Positions 23,406 to 32,478 of a stretch of DNA of 43,362 nt are shown here, in pieces. How positions within the stretch are numbered: the stretch's first letter is position 1; each line of letters opens with the position of its first letter. A program made the position numbers and the translations under genes. Source of the stretch: Loktanella sp. (GTDB lineage: Bacteria; Pseudomonadota; Alphaproteobacteria; Rhodobacterales; Rhodobacteraceae); the NCBI GenBank assembly GCA_024686085.1, contig JAIBDT010000019.1, forward strand, positions 1-43,362, written 5' to 3'. The notes under the pieces were generated by a model that had not been told where the DNA came from, did not search any database, and was given only the letters and a program-made list of their open reading frames with translations.

Positions 23406-25473
23406 TCGGTCGCGGGCTGGATATTGGTGACGGACCGCTTGGCGATACGGGCGTTTGCGACGCGGGTGCAGCGGTTGGCGCGGTGACGGGTTCCGGCACG
23501 GGCGCGGTGACCTCTGGTCGCACGCGTGGGCGTTTCAGCGGCTTTTCCCCAATCAGCAGATCCATGAACTTGATCGGCCCTGTTTTGCCTGACAGGCGTG
23601 CCTCGTAGACGGGGATGCTTTCAGTGACGCGCATGACATAGTTGCGGGTTTCGCGGAACGGGATGTGTTCGATCCAGTCGATGACGTCCGCTTCGCCCAC
23701 GCGCGGGTCGCCGCGTTCGTCCATCCAGTTGCGCGGGCGGCTGGGCCCTGCGTTATAGCCAGCGGCCATCATGACGGGGGAGTAGCCGAATTGTTCCTCT
23801 AGCTGGCTGAGGTATTTTGACCCCAGCCGCGCGTTATAGGCGGGATCGGATGTCAGCCTTCCTTTGCTGTAGGTTTCGCCCAAAGTCCCCGAGACTTCTT
23901 TGGCTGTCGCGGGCATCAATTGCATGAGGCCCAATGCGCCCACGGGACTGCCGACACCTGCGTTAAATTCACTTTCGCGCCGTGCGATGGACAGCGCCAG
24001 TGCAGGATGAACGGGCAGGTCCATTTCGGCAAGTGGGTGCAGTGGGAAATAAATGGATGGCACGAGCACGCCGCGCGTCACGGCGGTTTTGCCAAGCAAC
24101 ACTTGGAAATAGGGCTCGTCCATTTCAGCCAATAGCGCACCGAGTTGGGACAGTTCTGTCGCGTTCAATTGTTTGCCCAATTCCGCAAAGAAAAGCACAG
24201 CTTTGCCGCGGTCCCCCGCTTGCAAGAGGATGAGTGCCGCGGCGGTCATGTCTCGGGTTAGAAACGGTGCTTCTTCCCAATCGGTGGGGTCTTGTGCGCC
24301 TGTCAAATCGGGATCGAGCGACAATCCCAGCTTTTCGGCAGCAAGCAAGCCGTAGAATCCCGTTTGGTGCTGGCTTGCGATTTGATAAGCGGCTTGGGCT
24401 GCGGGTTCATTGCCCAAAACGTCTTGGGTGCGCCCTATCCAATATTGCATGCGCCCTTCGGAAATCGGGCTGTCGACGGTTGCGTCGGCGGCTTGGAAAT
24501 GGGTGAGCGCGAGGGTTGGCTGGTTAAGGTAAGTAAGCGCCACATAGCCTGCGATCCATTCCAGATCGGCGAAGGACGATCCTTCGCTCAAGAAATGGTT
24601 TGCAGCCAGATCGTAGGCGCTTTGCGCCCGCCCTTCGCGCATTTCCCAGCGCGCCAGAACGCGTCGCCAGCTAGACCAGCGGAAGGGTTGGCCAAGGGCC
24701 TCAGCAGATGTGGATTGTTCGCGCAAAATCTTGATCGCTTCGGTCCTGTCACCCCTGCTGGACAACCAATTGTAGCGGTCATAAGCTAATCCGACGTCGT
24801 CTTTTAGCACCTCTGGCACGGCTTGAACCCGCGCCGAGATATCGCCAAGTTTCTTGATGTAGCCAATCCGCGCCTGTGCGAGCGCAGTTTGGTCGTCGTC
24901 AAGGAGGTCGAACATCCGCTGCGCCTCGACTGTCCGCCATCGCCAAAGAAGCGCGTCAACGCGGGCGTTGTGATGGGGTGCAAGTATGTCGGGATAGGCG
25001 TCGATCATTGCCTGATGACCCGTGTTTGACAGAATGGACCCCAACCATGTCTCGATCAACATTTTGTCGGCGTCCGCTTTGCGCCCTTTTGCAATAAGCG
25101 CGTCGGCCAACCGCACCGCCCCTTCGCCTGTTTCTGGCGCGATGTCCCCGAACCATCTGATCAGCGCATCAGGGTCATAACCGTCTGGGATCGCTTCTTC
25201 GCCTCTGGCCCGCACCCGCAGCAGATTGGGCCAGTCACTGCGTCGCGCTGTGAAATCGACGTAGTCCCCGAATGGCGCATCCCCGTCCAGCAGCCGCATC
25301 CACGTGATGAGGTCGTTGGTCACTTTATCAGTGGTGTCGGTGATGGAATATGCGACCTCCCAATCCTCGCTGGATGCGGCTTTGATCGCGTCAACTGATC
25401 CTTGGTCAATGACCTGTGCGCCCACCGCAAGGGGTGCAAAAACAAGAGCAGTCACAACAGCTAAAAAACGCAT
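23386..25473 (-). CDS. slt: Soluble lytic murein transglycosylase (Slt family)
   Basis: 695 aa, periplasmic GH23 exo-lytic transglycosylase. The signal peptide covers residues 1-19 (ending VGAQ). A long alpha-superhelical U-domain fills about 20-470. The catalytic lysozyme-like domain starts near 490, with catalytic Glu500 in IARRESEFN, the ALGLMQLMPATA block, and AAGYNAGPSR near 570. The tail after about 660 is Pro/Ala/Ser-rich and low complexity, ending RPISRPGG. ATG at 25473 has AGGA 7-8 bases upstream. Divergent to dapA. Confidence 0.94.
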   Translation of the reverse strand: MRFLAVVTALVFAPLAVGAQVIDQGSVDAIKAASSEDWEVAYSITDTTDKVTNDLITWMRLLDGDAPFGDYVDFTARRSDWPNLLRVRARGEEAIPDGYDPDALIRWFGDIAPETGEGAVRLADALIAKGRKADADKMLIETWLGSILSNTGHQAMIDAYPDILAPHHNARVDALLWRWRTVEAQRMFDLLDDDQTALAQARIGYIKKLGDISARVQAVPEVLKDDVGLAYDRYNWLSSRGDRTEAIKILREQSTSAEALGQPFRWSSWRRVLARWEMREGRAQSAYDLAANHFLSEGSSFADLEWIAGYVALTYLNQPTLALTHFQAADATVDSPISEGRMQYWIGRTQDVLGNEPAAQAAYQIASQHQTGFYGLLAAEKLGLSLDPDLTGAQDPTDWEEAPFLTRDMTAAALILLQAGDRGKAVLFFAELGKQLNATELSQLGALLAEMDEPYFQVLLGKTAVTRGVLVPSIYFPLHPLAEMDLPVHPALALSIARRESEFNAGVGSPVGALGLMQLMPATAKEVSGTLGETYSKGRLTSDPAYNARLGSKYLSQLEEQFGYSPVMMAAGYNAGPSRPRNWMDERGDPRVGEADVIDWIEHIPFRETRNYVMRVTESIPVYEARLSGKTGPIKFMDLLIGEKPLKRPRVRPEVTAPVPEPVTAPTAAPASQTPVSPSGPSPISSPRPISRPGG

Positions 25474-25622
25474 TTTGATGTCCTAAAAACAACGGGTCAG
25501 ACCGACCCTAACGGTTCATATAGCGCGGGCAATGTGAAAACTTGTCCATCGGCGGAAAGGCGTCTAATGTCCGCGCGATTTCAACGGTTCGAATCCACGA
25601 ACCATCCATAAGGATACGCGTC

Positions 25623-26495
25623 ATGTTCAAAGGGTCTATGCCTGCACTTGTCACGCCGTTTACAAACGGCAAAGTGGACATTGAAGCGCTGAAAAAACTT
25701 GTGGACTGGCATGTGGATCAAGGCAGCCACGGTCTTGTGCCTGTCGGCACGACTGGCGAAAGCCCGACCTTGACGCATGAAGAGCATGATCTGGTTGTTC
25801 AGGTCGTTGTTGATCATGCCGCAGGCCGTCTTCCTATCATTGCAGGGGCTGGGTCGAATAACACTGTCGAGACTGTCCGTCTGGTGCAGGCCGCAAAAAC
25901 CGCTGGTGCTGATGCGGCCTTGGTTGTCACCCCTTATTACAACAAGCCGACCCAACGCGGATTGATTGCGCATTTTGAGGCCGCCGCTGCTGTGGGTCTG
26001 CCGATTATTATTTACAACATTCCGGGCCGTTCCGTTGTGGATATGACCCCTGAAACGATGGCCACATTGTCAAAGCTACCGATGATTGTCGGCGTTAAGG
26101 ATGCGACGGGTGATCTGTCGCGCGTCCCCAAGCAACGGATGCGTTGTGGCGATGATTTCTGTCAGTTGTCGGGCGAAGATGCTACCGCCCTTGGGTTTAA
26201 CGCCCATGGTGGCGTTGGCTGTATCTCGGTGACCGCCAATATCGCGGCCAAGCTATGCGCAGAGTTCCAAGAGACAACGCTGGCTGGTGATTATGCCAAG
26301 GCGTTGACCCAATTGGACCGTCTTATGCCATTGCATGAAGCTGTCTTCATGGAACCCGGCGTTGTAGGTGCGAAATACGGGATGTCTTTGCTGGGGCTTT
26401 GCTCTGACGAGGTCCGTTCGCCACTGACCCCGCTAACCGATGAGACCAAGGCAGCGATCAAATCGGCGATGCAATATGCAGGTCTGATCAACTAG
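25623..26495 (+). CDS. dapA: 4-hydroxy-tetrahydrodipicolinate synthase
   Basis: 290 aa TIM barrel. It condenses pyruvate with aspartate semialdehyde, the first committed step towards lysine and mDAP. The Schiff-base Lys159 is in [10 protein letters not shown], Tyr131 in IIYNIPGRS and Thr43/44 in GTTGESPT, matching the E. coli enzyme closely. ATG at 25623 has AAGGA 8-9 bases upstream. It lies next to slt (divergent) and ends 3 bases from the converging YcaQ-like gene. lysA, at the other end of the pathway, is 14 kb away. Confidence 0.97.
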   Translation: MFKGSMPALVTPFTNGKVDIEALKKLVDWHVDQGSHGLVPVGTTGESPTLTHEEHDLVVQVVVDHAAGRLPIIAGAGSNNTVETVRLVQAAKTAGADAALVVTPYYNKPTQRGLIAHFEAAAAVGLPIIIYNIPGRSVVDMTPETMATLSKLPMIVGVKDATGDLSRVPKQRMRCGDDFCQLSGEDATALGFNAHGGVGCISVTANIAAKLCAEFQETTLAGDYAKALTQLDRLMPLHEAVFMEPGVVGAKYGMSLLGLCSDEVRSPLTPLTDETKAAIKSAMQYAGLIN

Positions 26496-26498
26496 GAT

Positions 26499-27689
26499 TT
26501 ATTCGCCGCGCAGCCAATCCGCTGCGCGGCGCACTTCCCCACATCCGCCGAACTTTGCCGCGCGAGAAAGCTCGGCATCTAGTCGCGCAATGCGCCCTGT
26601 CCCCATCTTTACCCCTGCTTCGGGCCAAAAGGCGGTGACGTCGAGGATGTCTCCGTTCCGTTTCATGTCGATCCGCCCGATCAATTGGTCACCTTCCATA
26701 ACGGGAAAGACGTAGTAGCCGTATTGCCGTTTGGGTGCTGGCACGAAAATTTCGATCCGGTAGTGATAGCCAAACAGCCATTCCGCCCGCTTGCGATCCC
26801 GCAGGGCTGGATCAAAGGGCGACAGGATGCGGATCCGGTTTTGTGGGGCGTCTACGGACAAGTCCAAGATATCAGGCCGCGCAAACACGCGTTTGATGCT
26901 GCCGTCTGCCCCCGCGATATCGACCTCGATGACCCGCCCGTCGGCCAAAGCGGCATTGGCCCAGTCTTTTGCCTCGGCTTTGGTCGTCAGGTCCCAGAAT
27001 GCCGCAAGTTCGGTGCTTGTCCCGAAACCCAGTCTATCCAGTGCCGCCCCGCAGGCCCAATCGACGGTCTCTGCTTCGCCCACCCAAGCATTCAACCGCT
27101 CAGCCGGAATAACCCGTTCGGTCAGGTCATAGACCTTTTTGAACCCGTCGCGCCGCACAACGGATAGCTGCCCTGACCGCCAAAGATATTCGAGGGCCGT
27201 CTTGGAGGGATGCCAATCCCACCAGCCCCCCGAACCCCGGCTTTCGTCTGTACCCACGTCCCCTGATCCGCAGGCCCCGTGGTCTGAAACTTGGCGTAGG
27301 ACGTCGTCGATTTTCTTAGTGAAGTCGTCACGGCGCCATTCTTTCCAGCGCCCTTCAAGTGTGGCTGCGTCGCGGGCGAATTTGTGCCGCCAGTGCGGGA
27401 ATAGCGCGATGTCAATCGCGGCCGCGTCGTGGGTCCAATGTTCGAACACATGGCGATCGCGGGCTAAGGCGTGCCCCAAAGCTGGGGGTCTGTATTGCTG
27501 TCTGCGAGACCATAAAATCAGGTCATGCGCGCGTGCAAATGTATTCACGCTATCGAGTTGCACAAAACCCAAGTCGCCAATCACCCCCGCAACATCGGCA
27601 CTTTTGCCGCCGCCGCTGGGAGCGGCACTCAGCCCATGTCGCGCGAGGAAAATATGCCGTGCGCGGTTGTTGTCGATGACAGGTGTCAT
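26499..27689 (-). CDS. YcaQ-like winged-helix DNA glycosylase (HTH_42 family)
   Basis: 396 aa. Members of this family (YcaQ, AlkX, AlZ) are DNA glycosylases that unhook crosslinks or excise bulky bases; they carry tandem winged helices and a catalytic QxQ/QxD-type loop. Here the corresponding stretch reads VQLDSVNTFARAHDLILWSRR, with Gln-x-Asp at residues 44-46. The later PFDPALRDRKRAEWLFGYHYRIE and MKRNGDILDV blocks are also typical. ATG at 27689 overlaps the channel gene stop (ATGA), so the two are co-translated. Exact damage specificity is unknown. Confidence 0.87.
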   Translation of the reverse strand: MTPVIDNNRARHIFLARHGLSAAPSGGGKSADVAGVIGDLGFVQLDSVNTFARAHDLILWSRRQQYRPPALGHALARDRHVFEHWTHDAAAIDIALFPHWRHKFARDAATLEGRWKEWRRDDFTKKIDDVLRQVSDHGACGSGDVGTDESRGSGGWWDWHPSKTALEYLWRSGQLSVVRRDGFKKVYDLTERVIPAERLNAWVGEAETVDWACGAALDRLGFGTSTELAAFWDLTTKAEAKDWANAALADGRVIEVDIAGADGSIKRVFARPDILDLSVDAPQNRIRILSPFDPALRDRKRAEWLFGYHYRIEIFVPAPKRQYGYYVFPVMEGDQLIGRIDMKRNGDILDVTAFWPEAGVKMGTGRIARLDAELSRAAKFGGCGEVRRAADWLRGE

Positions 27690-28132
27690 TTGTGACGCCC
27701 GAGGAGACTATTGATCTGGTGGGTACGGATTTGGCGTAATGCCTCGACCAGAATGGCGGTGACCAACCCAAAGTTCAACAAGCCGTTTGCCGCAGCCATC
27801 CCGCCGAGCAATCGCCATTCTTCAGGCAGCAGGATGTCCCCGAAGCCGAGGGTCGTGAAAGCCACGAGCGAAAAGTAAACGGACAGCTCAAGACTGTCGA
27901 AGATCCCCAAGCCCATCATCGCAAAGGCCCACATCCAGACCCCTGCCGTGATTTGCGCCAAAATCCAAATTGCAGCGACTATCAGCACCAGAATTAGTTT
28001 TGGCCGATGTGGCGGGCGCGCAAGCCAGACCCTTTGGCGCACAAAGACCACCTCCATGACCCAAAAGCTGGCCCCGGCCATGAGAATTGACAAAAGTAGA
28101 AGAACCGAGCCGATTGCGATCTGCGTGAACAT
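27686..28132 (-). CDS. Two-TM ion channel family protein with K+ filter-like motif
   Basis: 148 aa membrane protein. Helices lie at about residues 5-30, 46-70 and 115-135, and a pore loop carries TTLGFGD (about 94-100), a variant of the K+ channel filter TVGYGD. It belongs to the Ion_trans_2 class, but the first helix and short loop suggest three membrane segments. Selectivity is not certain. ATG at 28132 has GAGAGG 4-5 bases upstream; the longer frame to 28171 is not preferred. It is followed by the YcaQ-like gene with an ATGA overlap, an unexpected pairing. Confidence 0.85.
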   Translation of the reverse strand: MFTQIAIGSVLLLLSILMAGASFWVMEVVFVRQRVWLARPPHRPKLILVLIVAAIWILAQITAGVWMWAFAMMGLGIFDSLELSVYFSLVAFTTLGFGDILLPEEWRLLGGMAAANGLLNFGLVTAILVEALRQIRTHQINSLLGRHK

Positions 28133-28238
28133 TTTGCCTCTCAAGGATAGTTTTGGCCAGCATACCGACACATCTGCGCAATACCAGAGCGGTGCCTCTC
28201 TTGTGCAACCGCCCCCCGTGGCCTATCTGATGCAGACA

Positions 28239-28712
28239 ATGGCTAAGAAACCCGAAAACAAGAACTATAAGGTCCTCGCGGAAAATCGGCGTGCGCGTTA
28301 CGATTTTGCGATCGAGGAAGATATGGAAGTCGGGATTATCCTGCATGGCTCTGAAGTGAAGTCGTTGCGCGGCGGTCAATCCAATATCGCGGAAAGCTAT
28401 GCCAGCGTAGATGACGGCGAGTTGTGGCTGACCAATGCCTACATTGCCCCCTATGATCGCGCCATGTTCGGCCATGAAGAACGCCGCAAACGCAAGCTAT
28501 TGTGCAAGCGCAAGGAGCTGGCCAAGCTGTGGAATGCAACCAAGCGCGACGGTATGACAATCGTACCGCTTGTGATGTATTTCAACGATAAAGGCCTTGT
28601 GAAGCTGAAGATCGCTATCGCTAAGGGCAAGAAAAACCACGACAAACGCGCCACAGAGGCCGCCCGCGACTGGGGCCGTCAAAAGCAGCGTTTGCTGCGT
28701 CATGGCGACTGA
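28239..28712 (+). CDS. smpB: SsrA-binding protein SmpB
   Basis: 157 aa. It binds tmRNA and delivers it to stalled ribosomes during trans-translation. The OB-like core has [13 protein letters not shown] and [20 protein letters not shown]. The basic C-terminal tail ([23 protein letters not shown]) is intact. ATG at 28239 gives the usual [12 protein letters not shown] start; an ATG 9 bases upstream is possible. Neither has a strong ribosome site. The tmRNA gene is not in the window. Divergent from the channel gene. Confidence 0.96.
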   Translation: MAKKPENKNYKVLAENRRARYDFAIEEDMEVGIILHGSEVKSLRGGQSNIAESYASVDDGELWLTNAYIAPYDRAMFGHEERRKRKLLCKRKELAKLWNATKRDGMTIVPLVMYFNDKGLVKLKIAIAKGKKNHDKRATEAARDWGRQKQRLLRHGD

Positions 28713-28783
28713 TTTTACGGCCGTGACGGCCTGACGGGTAATTTCTGACGATTTCTCCCCTATTGCGACAATCTGTCCACCTG

Positions 28784-28798
28784 TTAACGTTTTGCTAA
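28784..28798. promoter_or_regulatory. Candidate CtrA-binding site
   Basis: TTAA, 7 bases, CTAA: seven of eight bases match the CtrA consensus. It lies 70 bases upstream of the Gly-rich small protein start, in the smpB/28868 gap. Confidence 0.35.
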
Positions 28799-28867
28799 CC
28801 ACGGGGTTCAGGCCGACCCGCTGGGTCTAAAAATCGTGGCCAGAATTTATGGAAGGAACTGGGGACT

Positions 28868-29122
28868 ATGGAAACAATGATTGCACAACTCGTTGCAGGC
28901 GCCGTTGGCGGCAACGCAATCGGCAAAGCAAAAGAGGGCCTGTCGCTGGGCACAATCGGCAACACGGTTGCTGGTCTTGTTGGCGGCCTTGGCGGCGGCC
29001 AGATCTTAGGCATGCTGTCAGGTGGCGATGCGTCTAGCCTGATCATGTCGATCATCGGCGGCGGCGGTGGCGGCGCGGTCTTGACGGCTGTCGTCAGCAT
29101 GATCAAAAGCAAAATGGCTTAA
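28868..29122 (+). CDS. Small Gly-rich hydrophobic protein of unknown function
   Basis: 84 aa. Gly/Ala/Ile/Leu-rich with alternating Gly-zipper-like segments (GAVGGNAIGKAKEG, GLVGGLGGGQILG, SIIGGGGGGAVL), suggesting membrane insertion or self-assembly. No cleavable signal. The ATG has GGAAGGAAC and GGGG upstream. It is transcribed alone: a CtrA-like site precedes it and a strong terminator follows. The compact monocistronic layout suggests a regulated gene of its own. Not recognised as a named family. Confidence 0.75.
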   Translation: METMIAQLVAGAVGGNAIGKAKEGLSLGTIGNTVAGLVGGLGGGQILGMLSGGDASSLIMSIIGGGGGGAVLTAVVSMIKSKMA

Positions 29123-29146
29123 GGCCAATTGCCTTGAAGTTTAAAG

Positions 29147-29175
29147 CGGGCGTCCCAAATCGGGGCGCCCGTTTT
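29147..29175 (+). terminator. Intrinsic terminator after the Gly-rich protein
   Basis: A 10-bp stem (29147-29156 with 29162-29171, one G-T wobble) with a 5-base loop, followed by TTTT. It starts 25 bases after the stop at 29122 and isolates that gene from sseA. Confidence 0.85.
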
Positions 29176-29249
29176 GCGTCTGTTGTCCTTGTCAGGCTGG
29201 GCCGTGCAGGATAGTCAAAGACTATATCCCAGATTGACGGAGGCCTTTC

Positions 29250-30116
29250 ATGACTGGCGCACTAAAAGATGATCCCAAAACGCTGGTCAGCACTGACTGG
29301 CTGGCCGCGCATATCAAAGACCCAGATCTGCGGATCATTGATGCCTCTTGGTATATGCCTGACGCTGACCGCGACGCCGCTGCCGAGTACAAAGCCGCGC
29401 ATATTCCCGGCGCCCGCTTTTTTGATATCGACGATATTTCAGATCACCGGTCCGAGCTGCCACATATGGTTCCGCCTGTTGAAAAGTTCATGTCCCGTAT
29501 GCGCGCGATGGGCATTGGCGACGGCCATCAGGTTGTTGTTTATGACGGCTCTGGTCTGTTTTCTGCCGCCCGCGTTTGGTGGTTGTTCCGCCTAATGGGC
29601 AAGACGGATGTTGCTGTGCTGGACGGCGGTTTACCGAAGTGGAAAGCGGAAGGTCGCGCCATTTCAGATATGCCCCCTGTTGTCCGCGACCGTCACATGA
29701 CGGTCAGCCGTCAGAACCACTTGGTCCGTGATGTGACCCAAGTCGCCCGCGCCGCCAAGCTGGGTGATCATACGATTATTGACGCACGCGGTGCGGCCCG
29801 TTTCAAAGGTGAAGCGCCCGAGCCCCGCGAGGGTCTACGCTCTGGTCACATCCCGTCGTCGCGCAATGTCTTTTATGGCGACCTGATCAACACTGATGGC
29901 ACGATGAAGACCAAGGCTGAAATTCACGCTGTGATGGAAACCGCGGGTGCGGATTTGACAAAGCCTGTCATCACGACCTGTGGGTCTGGTGTCACCGCCG
30001 CAATTCTTTGCCTCGCGTTAGAGCGTATAGGCAAAACCGATCATTCACTTTACGATGGCTCTTGGTCCGAATGGGGCATGTACGCCGATCTTCCTATTGC
30101 AACCGGAGCCGCATAA
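29250..30116 (+). CDS. sseA: 3-mercaptopyruvate sulfurtransferase
   Basis: 288 aa, two rhodanese domains. It transfers sulfane sulfur from 3-mercaptopyruvate to thiol acceptors or cyanide. The N-terminal domain is catalytically inactive in the family. The C-terminal active-site Cys244 lies in CGSGVTA, the mercaptopyruvate-type loop (thiosulfate enzymes differ). ATG at 29250 has GGAGG 6 bases upstream. Its TAA overlaps the next ATG by one base, so it is co-translated with the aromatic aminotransferase. Transamination of cysteine yields mercaptopyruvate, so the two steps may be linked. Confidence 0.93.
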   Translation: MTGALKDDPKTLVSTDWLAAHIKDPDLRIIDASWYMPDADRDAAAEYKAAHIPGARFFDIDDISDHRSELPHMVPPVEKFMSRMRAMGIGDGHQVVVYDGSGLFSAARVWWLFRLMGKTDVAVLDGGLPKWKAEGRAISDMPPVVRDRHMTVSRQNHLVRDVTQVARAAKLGDHTIIDARGAARFKGEAPEPREGLRSGHIPSSRNVFYGDLINTDGTMKTKAEIHAVMETAGADLTKPVITTCGSGVTAAILCLALERIGKTDHSLYDGSWSEWGMYADLPIATGAA

Positions 30117-31300
30117 TGCTGCAAAATCTCAAAGCCCAACCCGCTGATAAAATTCTGACCTTGATGGCCGCCTACCGCGAAGATCCGCGCGATACCAAAG
30201 TTGATCTTGGCGTCGGTGTCTATAAGGATGCCTCTGGTAACACCCCCGTCATGCGAGCGGTAAAAGAGGCCGAAAAGCGCCTGCAGAAAGAGCAAACGAC
30301 AAAGGCCTATGTCGGCCTTGCCGGCGATCCTGCGTTTTCGGATGCGATGATTGATCTTGTGCTGGGTGATACCCTGCCGCGTGACCGCATTGCTGCTATT
30401 GCGACCCCGGGTGGCACGGGCGCTATTCGTCAGGCGCTGGAACTGATCAAGCTTGCCGCCCCAGATGCCACGGTTTGGTTGTCCGATCCGACGTGGCCGA
30501 ACCATCCGTCGATCATCAAGTATTTGGGTATGAAGTCTAAAACTTACCGCTATTTCGACAAGGAAAGCCGCAACGTTGATTACGTCGGTATGCTGACTGA
30601 TCTTGGTGCTGTTTTGCCCGGTGATGTGGTTTTGCTGCATGGCTGCTGCCACAACCCAACGGGTGCAAACCTGACGATGCCGCAGTTGGATGGCGTGATC
30701 AAGTTGCTGCAAGACAAATCAGCGGTCCCTTTTGTTGATATTGCCTACCAAGGTTTTGGTGACGGGTTGGATGCGGATGCACAAGCCACGCGCAAAATTG
30801 CCGCTGCTTTTGACAATGTGCTGATTGCGGCATCTTGTTCCAAGAACTTTGGCATTTACCGCGAGCGCACGGGCATTTTGATGGCCGTCTGCAAGGATGC
30901 TGCCCAACAGCCGCTGGCCCAGCAGAACCTCGCGTTCTTGAACCGTCAGAACTATTCATTCCCACCAGATCATGGCGCACGTGTTGTGACCACGATCCTG
31001 AACGATCCGAAACTGCGCGCTGATTGGGAAGCCGAGCTGGAAGAAACCCGCAACGGTATGCTGGGCTTGCGCCAGCAACTGGCCGACGAATTGCGCCGCC
31101 TAACCAATTCGGATCGGTTTGATTTTCTTGCAGATCACCGCGGCATGTTCAGCCAGCTTGGCACGACCCCCGAACTGGTTGAAAAACTGCGCGCTGATCA
31201 CGGGATTTATATGGTCAGCGATAGCCGCATGAATATCGCTGGACTAAATGAAAAGACCGTGCCGATCTTGGCAAAAGCCATTGTAGCTGCTGGTATTTAA
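30116..31300 (+). CDS. Class I aminotransferase, aromatic/aspartate type (TyrB-like)
   Basis: 394 aa. Fold-type I aminotransferase of the AspC/TyrB group, transferring amino groups between aspartate or aromatic amino acids and 2-oxoglutarate. The PLP lysine is Lys243 in SCSKNFGIYRERTG. Asn180 lies in HNPTGAN and Asp208/Tyr211 in FVDIAYQGFGDG. The start overlaps the sseA stop (TAATG) and has CGGAG upstream. Coupling to sseA suggests cysteine transamination as one possible role. A GC-rich hairpin follows. Confidence 0.92.
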   Translation: MLQNLKAQPADKILTLMAAYREDPRDTKVDLGVGVYKDASGNTPVMRAVKEAEKRLQKEQTTKAYVGLAGDPAFSDAMIDLVLGDTLPRDRIAAIATPGGTGAIRQALELIKLAAPDATVWLSDPTWPNHPSIIKYLGMKSKTYRYFDKESRNVDYVGMLTDLGAVLPGDVVLLHGCCHNPTGANLTMPQLDGVIKLLQDKSAVPFVDIAYQGFGDGLDADAQATRKIAAAFDNVLIAASCSKNFGIYRERTGILMAVCKDAAQQPLAQQNLAFLNRQNYSFPPDHGARVVTTILNDPKLRADWEAELEETRNGMLGLRQQLADELRRLTNSDRFDFLADHRGMFSQLGTTPELVEKLRADHGIYMVSDSRMNIAGLNEKTVPILAKAIVAAGI

Positions 31301-31307
31301 ACCATTA

Positions 31308-31334
31308 GGCGGCGCGGGATTGCCCTGCGCCGCC
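31308..31334 (+). terminator. GC-rich hairpin, possible terminator after the aminotransferase
   Basis: GGCGGCGC (31308-31315) pairs perfectly with GCGCCGCC (31327-31334), and inner GGG pairs with CCC across a short loop with one bulge. There is no T-run after it, so rho-independent termination is uncertain. Confidence 0.4.
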
Positions 31335-31429
31335 GCTACAAAATGCTGCACCTGCAAAATGATCCTTGCGATCCACTGCGCAACATTCTAACTCTTGTTG
31401 CGATAAAATCGAAATAAAGGTGCGCCTCC

Positions 31430-32386
31430 ATGTCATTCCGTCTGCAACCAACGCCCCCCGCCCGTCCGAACCGCTGTCAGCTATTTGGCCCTGGGTCGAA
31501 CGTGAAACTTTTCGCAAAAATGGCGGCGAGCGCGGCGGATCTGATCAACCTTGATCTCGAAGACAGCGTATCCCCGTCAGACAAAGATATTGCGCGTGCC
31601 AATGTCATTGAGGCAATCAATACAATTGATTGGAACACCAAGACACTGTCCGTGCGGATCAATTCGCTGGATACCCCGTATTGGTACCGCGATGTTGTGG
31701 ACCTTCTAGAACAGGCGGGTGACCGTCTTGACCAGATCATGATCCCCAAGGTCGGTAATGCCGCCGATATTTATGCCGTTGATGCGTTGGTTACTGCGAT
31801 TGAGGCCGCGAAAGGCCGTACAAAACGGATCAATTTTGAAGTCATTATTGAATCTGCCGCAGGCCTCGTGAACGTCAACGAGATTGCTGCCTCTTCCCCC
31901 CGCATGGTCGCCATGTCGTTGGGGGCTGCGGATTATGCGGCCTCTATGGGGATGCAGACAACGGGCATCGGTGGCACGCAGGAAAACTATTACATGTTGC
32001 ACGGTGAGAACCGCCATTTCTCTGACCCGTGGCACTGGGCGCAAACGGCGATTGTGGCGGCATGCCGCACGCATGGCATCCTGCCTGTTGATGGTCCGTT
32101 TGGTGATTTCTCTGACGATGAAGGCTACCGCGCCCAAGCGCGTCGGTCTGCGACCCTTGGAATGGTTGGCAAATGGGCGATCCATCCAAAGCAGATCGGC
32201 TTGGCAAACGAGGTCTTTACCCCGTCAGCCGAGGCGGTTGCAGAGGCCCGCGAAATCCTTGCGGCGATGGCCCAAGCCACGGCAAACGGTGAAGGTGCCA
32301 CTGTTTATAAGGGTCGTCTGGTTGATATCGCGTCGATCAAACAGGCCGAGGTTATCGTCAAGCAATCTGAATTGATTGCAGGCTAG
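31430..32386 (+). CDS. mcl1: L-malyl-CoA/beta-methylmalyl-CoA lyase
   Basis: 318 aa, CitE-like TIM barrel. It reversibly cleaves malyl-CoA to acetyl-CoA plus glyoxylate, and methylmalyl-CoA to propionyl-CoA plus glyoxylate. It acts in the ethylmalonyl-CoA pathway and other acetyl-CoA and glyoxylate routes. The N-terminus MSFRLQPTPPARPNRCQLFGPGS, INLDLEDSV, FEVIIESAAG and GGTQENYYMLH closely follow Rhodobacter Mcl1 as I remember it. Length agrees with that enzyme. ATG at 31430 has AAGGTG upstream. It precedes accA by 92 bases, and a 7-bp hairpin lies in that gap. Confidence 0.95.
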   Translation: MSFRLQPTPPARPNRCQLFGPGSNVKLFAKMAASAADLINLDLEDSVSPSDKDIARANVIEAINTIDWNTKTLSVRINSLDTPYWYRDVVDLLEQAGDRLDQIMIPKVGNAADIYAVDALVTAIEAAKGRTKRINFEVIIESAAGLVNVNEIAASSPRMVAMSLGAADYAASMGMQTTGIGGTQENYYMLHGENRHFSDPWHWAQTAIVAACRTHGILPVDGPFGDFSDDEGYRAQARRSATLGMVGKWAIHPKQIGLANEVFTPSAEAVAEAREILAAMAQATANGEGATVYKGRLVDIASIKQAEVIVKQSELIAG

Positions 32387-32397
32387 GCCTGCACGTC

Positions 32398-32436
32398 GGC
32401 TGCGTCGCGTGTTCCTTATGACGTTGCGTCGCAGCC
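32398..32436. repeat. Hairpin between mcl1 and accA
   Basis: GGCTGCG (32398-32404) pairs with CGCAGCC (32430-32436) across a 25-base interior that can pair weakly further in. No T-run follows. It could attenuate transcription or be a transcript end. Confidence 0.3.
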
Positions 32437-32478
32437 TTGCGCCCATTATATCTACACGAACAACTGTAGAGGCGCCCC

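Noticed and set aside
25586-25600. GGTTCGAATCC, resembling a tRNA T-loop, upstream of dapA
   Set aside because: The five-base stem does not pair beyond two bases and no acceptor or anticodon arm fits.
28720-28740. GGCCGTGACGGCC after smpB as a terminator
   Set aside because: The loop would be a single base and no T-run follows.
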